Part shown: one piece after another, positions 60,640 through 64,000 of the stretch
How positions within the stretch are numbered: position 1 is the stretch's first letter
Layout: each line of letters starts with the position of its first letter
Source of the DNA: Oceanobacter sp045430275
GTDB taxonomy: Bacteria > Pseudomonadota > Gammaproteobacteria > Pseudomonadales > Oceanobacteraceae
Length of the DNA: 64,000 bases
Assembly: GCA_045430275.1 (NCBI GenBank)
Contig: JAILXU010000004.1
Span: 62,001-126,000 of the forward strand
Reading direction: 5' to 3'
The notes under the pieces: generated by a model
Told to the model about the DNA's origin: nothing
What the model saw: the letters and a program-made list of their open reading frames with translations, nothing else
Databases searched by the model: none
Translations under genes and position numbers: made by a program

Positions 60640-61776
60640 ATGTTGACGTTGGGTCTGATTATTAACCCCTTGGCAGGCATCGGCGGTGCCGTGGGCCTCA
60701 AGGGCAGTGATGGCGCAGACACAGTTGCCAAGGCGCTGGCTCTTGGAGCTGAAAAGCGCGCCGTGTTGCGCACCCAGCAGGCACTGGAAGTATTCCGCCA
60801 TCTGGATGGTTTCCAATTGCTGACGTGTGCTGGTGAAATGGGTCAGCAACTGGCAGAACAACTGAATCTGCCATACCAGTTGATCAACCCACCGGCAGCC
60901 TGTTCATCCAGCACCACTTTATCGGATAGCACGACGGCAGCGCATACTCGTCAGGCGGCTCAGAAAATGGTTGCTGAAGGCGTGGACTTGCTGCTGTTTG
61001 CCGGTGGTGATGGGACGGCGCGGGATGTCTGTGCATCAGTGCCGGAATCGACACTGGTGCTGGGCATTCCTGCGGGCGTCAAGATTCATTCCGGTGTTTT
61101 TGGCGTAACGCCAACTGCCGCAGGTGAGGTGGTCAAGCGCCTGTTGGAAGGGCAGTTGGTCGATGTGTCTGAGGCGGAAGTGCGTGATCTGGATGAAGAC
61201 GCATTTCGTCAAGGCCAGGTGCGTGCGCGTCAGTTCGGTGAGTTGCGAGTGCCGTGCGAAGGCCACTTTGTGCAGGCGGTCAAGCAAGGCGGCATCGAGG
61301 ATGAAAGCTTGTCGGTCGCTGACATTGCGGCCTGGGTGGTGGAAGAGATGGAGGATGACTGCCTGTATTTCATTGGCTCTGGTAAAACCACGCGCGCTGT
61401 CAGTGACGAGCTGGGTGTGGACTCCACCTTGTTGGGGGTCGATGCGGTGCTGAATGGTCAGCTCTTGGCAGCGGACATCAATGAAGCGGGCATCTGGGCG
61501 TTGCTGGAACAGCACGATCAGGCGCAGGCGATACTCAGTGTGATGGGCGGGCAGGGGCATATTTTGGGGCGTGGCAATCAGCAGTTCAGCCCGCGTGTGC
61601 TGGAAACGCTGGGGCGGGAAAACATCCACCTGATTTCTACCAAAAGCAAACTCAGTAGCCTGGATGGTCGTCCGCTGATCATCGACAGCGGTGATCCCGA
61701 ACTGGACAAATGCTGGGCGGGCGTGATGGAAGTGATCACCGGCTACCGGGATCGGGTGGTGTATCCGGTACAGTAA
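60640..61776 (+). CDS. ATP-NAD kinase family protein (AcoX-like)
   Basis: A 378-residue protein. The start LGLIINPLAGIGGAVGLKGSDG and the central FAGGDGTARDVCA (GGDG nucleotide-binding motif) followed by LGIPAGVKIHSGVFGVTP belong to the ATP-NAD/AcoX kinase family. The C-terminal half (ILSVMGGQGHILGRGNQQFSP) is also typical. The bona fide NAD kinase is a shorter protein, so this is a paralogue of less certain substrate. It follows pldA on the same strand after 56 bp. Confidence 0.85.
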   Translation: MLTLGLIINPLAGIGGAVGLKGSDGADTVAKALALGAEKRAVLRTQQALEVFRHLDGFQLLTCAGEMGQQLAEQLNLPYQLINPPAACSSSTTLSDSTTAAHTRQAAQKMVAEGVDLLLFAGGDGTARDVCASVPESTLVLGIPAGVKIHSGVFGVTPTAAGEVVKRLLEGQLVDVSEAEVRDLDEDAFRQGQVRARQFGELRVPCEGHFVQAVKQGGIEDESLSVADIAAWVVEEMEDDCLYFIGSGKTTRAVSDELGVDSTLLGVDAVLNGQLLAADINEAGIWALLEQHDQAQAILSVMGGQGHILGRGNQQFSPRVLETLGRENIHLISTKSKLSSLDGRPLIIDSGDPELDKCWAGVMEVITGYRDRVVYPVQ

Positions 61777-61821
61777 TAGCAGTAGCCCGCATGGAACAAG
61801 GGCTACTGAATGGCAGCGTGT

Positions 61822-62226
61822 TTACAACTCAAACGCAACGGCTGCTTTTTTCTCGATCAATTCAATCTTGTAACCGTCCGGGTCTTCTACAAAGGCAATG
61901 ACAGTGGTGCCGCCTTTGACTGGCCCAGCTTCACGGGTGACTTTGCCGCCGCCATGGCGGATGCGTTCGCACGCCTCGGCACAGTTATCCACTTCAATGG
62001 CAATATGGCCGTAGGCGTCGCCGAGGTCGTATTCGGTTTGACCCCAGTTGTACGTCAGCTCCAGCACCGCCCCGAATTTCTCAGGTTGATAGCCAACAAA
62101 CGCCAGAGTGTAGCTGTACTGCTCGTTGTCGTGCTGACGCAACAGTGTCATGCCCATGACCTGGGTGTAGAAGTCGATTGAGCGTTGCAGGTCTCTCACC
62201 CGCAGCATGGTGTGCAGTAATCTCAT
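61822..62226 (-). CDS. gloA: Lactoylglutathione lyase (glyoxalase I)
   Basis: A 134-residue glyoxalase. LLHTMLRVRDLQRSIDFYTQVMGM (first metal-binding His), AVLELTYNWG (Glu), YGHIAIEVDN (His) and FVEDPDGYKIELIE (Glu) supply the four metal ligands. The size is that of the Ni2+-type bacterial enzyme. It isomerises the hemithioacetal of methylglyoxal and glutathione. It lies 12 bp downstream of nth, so it may be cotranscribed with it. Confidence 0.95.
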   Translation of the reverse strand: MRLLHTMLRVRDLQRSIDFYTQVMGMTLLRQHDNEQYSYTLAFVGYQPEKFGAVLELTYNWGQTEYDLGDAYGHIAIEVDNCAEACERIRHGGGKVTREAGPVKGGTTVIAFVEDPDGYKIELIEKKAAVAFEL

Positions 62227-62238
62227 TTGTCTCTCCTG

Positions 62239-62871
62239 CTAGTCAGTTTTTTCTTTGTATTCACACAAGTCTTCAATCAGACACGAGCCGCATTTGGGCT
62301 TGCGCGCCACACAGGTATAGCGGCCATGCAGGATCAGCCAATGGTGGGCATCCAGCCGGAATTCTTTGGGCACCAATCGCAGCAGCCGCTGCTCCACTTC
62401 CTCGACGTTTTTGCCTGCCGCAACCCGGGTGCGGTTGGAGACCCGAAAAATGTGCGTATCGACGGCGATGGTGGGTTGCCCAAAGGCGGTATTCAGCACC
62501 ACATTGGCGGTTTTTCGGCCAACACCTGGCAAGGCTACCAGAGCCGCACGGGTTTGAGGCACTTGCCCTTCATGATCCCGTAACAGTATTTCACACAGTT
62601 TGATGACATTTTTGGCTTTGCTGTTAAACAAGCCGATGGTCTTGATGTGTTGCTTCAATCCGTCTTCACCCAGTGCCAGCAGGGACTCCGGGGTGTTGGC
62701 AATTGGATACAGTTTGCGAGTGGCTTTATTGACACTGACATCGGTGGCTTGAGCGGATAGGAGAACCGCAATCAGCAATTCAAAGTCCGAGTGGTATTCC
62801 AGCTCGGCTTGAGGATTGGGATTGGCGTCGCGCAGGCGAGAAAAAATCTGGGTACGTTTGTCTTTATTCAT
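62239..62871 (-). CDS. nth: Endonuclease III
   Basis: A 210-residue DNA glycosylase/AP lyase. The helix-hairpin-helix is ALPGVGRKTANVVLNTAF (about 114-131) with the catalytic Lys, the catalytic Asp is in AVDTHIFRVSNR, and the [4Fe-4S] cysteines are in CVARKPKCGSCLIEDLC (C-x6-C-x2-C-x5-C). It removes oxidised pyrimidines. The next gene, gloA, follows after 12 bp. Confidence 0.96.
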   Translation of the reverse strand: MNKDKRTQIFSRLRDANPNPQAELEYHSDFELLIAVLLSAQATDVSVNKATRKLYPIANTPESLLALGEDGLKQHIKTIGLFNSKAKNVIKLCEILLRDHEGQVPQTRAALVALPGVGRKTANVVLNTAFGQPTIAVDTHIFRVSNRTRVAAGKNVEEVEQRLLRLVPKEFRLDAHHWLILHGRYTCVARKPKCGSCLIEDLCEYKEKTD

Positions 62872-62956
62872 GGAGCGGTATTGTGCGTGAGAGTGGCCGT
62901 CAGGCCAAGAGGCTCACGCACCGTGATGCTGCTTTTGCTTATTGGCGCAGCAGCGT

Positions 62957-63496
62957 TCAGGCGAAGGGCTTGAACGCTTCATCCAATGGCGTATCCGCCA
63001 GGTGGTTGACGTAGTTGCTCAGCACCTTCTGAGATAACACCAGTAAAATATCCAGTAGCTGACGGCGTTCGTAGCCTGCAGCAAAAAATGTGTCCAGTGT
63101 CGTTTGATCAATCACGCCACGCTGTTTGACCAGTGCCAGAGTGGTGTCTCGCAGGACTTCCAGTTTTTCGGTTGGCAGAGGTGTGCGGTCGCGCAGTGCC
63201 TGATTAATGGCGGCGTCAACGCCCATGCTCTTGGCTATCATGCTGTGTGCCGGAACGCAGTAGTGGCACTGGTGCTCGACATTGATGCTTTGCCAGACCA
63301 CGGTCTTCTCTTCTGCAGTCAGGCTGTTCGACAGTACTTGCTGGTGGATGTGTTGATAGGCGGAAAGCGTTTGTGGTGATTCAGCCATCACGGCGTGCAA
63401 GTTGGGGATCATTCCGAACGACTTGATGGAATTTTCAAGTAATGGCTGGGCTTCCTGCGGGGCAGAATCCTGTGTGTGGAGTGTGAAATCAGTCAT
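62957..63496 (-). CDS. AhpD-like carboxymuconolactone decarboxylase family protein
   Basis: About 179 residues from ATG 63496 (MTDFTLHTQDSAPQEAQPLLE); the upstream in-frame start at 63583 is not supported by a ribosome site. The CMD domain has NVEHQCHYCVPAHSMIAKSMG with the CxxC peroxidatic pair, and a second repeat-like half (LLDILLVLSQKVLSNYVNHLADTPLD). It probably reduces peroxides or electrophiles. It is divergent from a TetR-family gene, with two TTGATCAA palindromes between them. Confidence 0.88.
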   Translation of the reverse strand: MTDFTLHTQDSAPQEAQPLLENSIKSFGMIPNLHAVMAESPQTLSAYQHIHQQVLSNSLTAEEKTVVWQSINVEHQCHYCVPAHSMIAKSMGVDAAINQALRDRTPLPTEKLEVLRDTTLALVKQRGVIDQTTLDTFFAAGYERRQLLDILLVLSQKVLSNYVNHLADTPLDEAFKPFA

Positions 63497-63518
63497 GTGT
63501 TTCTCCATTTTTGAACAG

Positions 63519-63567
63519 TTGATCAAGTTAGTTCGATTACCGTATTTGAAGTTGAACGATTGATCAA
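63519..63567. promoter_or_regulatory. Paired TTGATCAA operators
   Basis: Exact copies of the palindrome TTGATCAA at 63519-63526 and 63560-63567, 41 bp apart (about four helical turns), upstream of the AhpD-like gene. Likely sites of the divergent TetR-family regulator. Confidence 0.65.
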
Positions 63568-63698
63568 TGCCTGGTGAAAACAACAGCGTGTTCCAGTAAA
63601 CAGGTGTAAGAAATGGGGAAATGGGTGTTTGAGGCAGTCAAGGCGGGGGTAGGCTAAAATGCCGTGATCAGTTTGAGTTCTAACAGGTAGCAGTCATC

Positions 63699-64000
63699 GT
63701 GGTGAATATCGCAAAGTTTGATCGGCAGGACGTGCTTGAAAAAGCGACGGTGTTGTTCTGGAAAAAAGGGTTTCGGGCGACCTCAACGCGTGATTTGCAG
63801 CAAGCGATGAACATGCGCCCTGGCAGTATGTACGCTGCTTTTGGTGGCAAGAGTGATATTTATCGGCTGGTACTGGAACAGTACGCCCTGTCTATGAGCC
63901 GCTTGCTGGAGCAATCACTGGAAGCAACAGACACCATCCCCGATGGCATCCGTCATTTTATCAAACGGGTGTTGTTGCACCCTGACAGTTCGGAAGTACG
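63699..64000 (+). CDS. TetR/AcrR-family regulator, N-terminal part (cut by window edge)
   Basis: About 100 codons from GTG 63699 (a second GTG at 63702), open to the edge. The sequence DRQDVLEKATVLFWKKGFRATSTRDLQQAMNMRPGSMYAAFGGKSDIYRLVLEQY is a clear TetR helix-turn-helix (R-x-TS...GS-Y-AFG-K). The effector domain is mostly outside the window. It is divergent from the AhpD-like gene and is the probable regulator of it through the TTGATCAA sites. The AG-rich ribosome site upstream is weak. Confidence 0.88.
   Translation, partial: MVNIAKFDRQDVLEKATVLFWKKGFRATSTRDLQQAMNMRPGSMYAAFGGKSDIYRLVLEQYALSMSRLLEQSLEATDTIPDGIRHFIKRVLLHPDSSEV

Noticed and set aside
1..64000. CRISPR array
   Set aside because: No set of regularly spaced identical repeats and no cas genes were seen anywhere in the window.

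Overview
The window looks like chromosomal DNA of a marine-type gammaproteobacterium, probably an Oceanospirillales/Pseudomonadales relative. This rests on gene content and order: a divergent finR-fpr pair, an arsC-wrbA-DUF2069 operon, pldA, sbcDC, nth-gloA, ACR3 arsenite export and gammaproteobacterial tRNA-Arg genes. The taxonomic call is inference; there is no rRNA here.

Layout. (1) 1-1491: end of a PIN-domain gene and a GIY-YIG/DUF4357 gene beside a tRNA locus. (2) About 1512-29279: a 27.8 kb genomic island. Its left arm holds a five-gene operon, gmtY-gmtZ-gmtX, a coiled-coil gene and a RecD-like helicase. It matches the Gamma-Mobile-Trio (GMT) family of tyrosine-recombinase elements, which resemble Tn554 TnpA/B/C in layout. 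Two small regulators with palindromic operators lie next to it. The cargo is a large anti-phage cluster on the minus strand: an HTH regulator, an SNF2-type helicase with a DUF3883-like end, a Septu-like PtuA/PtuB pair, a DUF1156 DNA methyltransferase, a DUF262 protein and a DUF499 ATPase. Helicase, methylase and ATPase recall the Hma type. An unrecognised winged-helix-like/helicase gene pair and an intact IS3-family element (1235 bp, GGA target duplication) follow. (3) 29281-64000: core chromosome with nitronate monooxygenase, hipBA, sbcD and sbcC separated by a lipase gene, phoH2, an arsenic operon with trxB, a Bacteroidetes-like long AcnB, a lone OLD nuclease, and many housekeeping and stress genes, ending in a truncated TetR-family gene.

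Main observation: the island sits inside a tRNA-Arg(CCU) gene. The 5' 56 nt of that tRNA are at 29274-29329 and the last 20 nt at 1492-1511, both on the minus strand. They share a 6-bp core (GAACCC on the plus strand). Joined, they make a 76-nt cloverleaf with a fully paired acceptor stem. Unlike most tRNA-targeting elements, the island does not rebuild the gene at the junction. Instead, 31 nt inside its right end and in the same orientation, it carries a complete but different tRNA-Arg with the same CCU anticodon. The interrupted host gene's promoter (CTGACA, 17 bp, TAGAAT) is intact and points through the broken half into the substitute. The element therefore seems to break an essential tRNA gene, replace it, and run the replacement from the host promoter.

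Function. GmtY and GmtZ both carry tyrosine-recombinase residues and probably mobilise the island. The two regulators may control the recombinase operon. The defence genes are likely the selected cargo. The right flank combines redox, detoxification and repair functions typical of core chromosome. Gene functions are called from recognised motifs and family memory; no database search was run.
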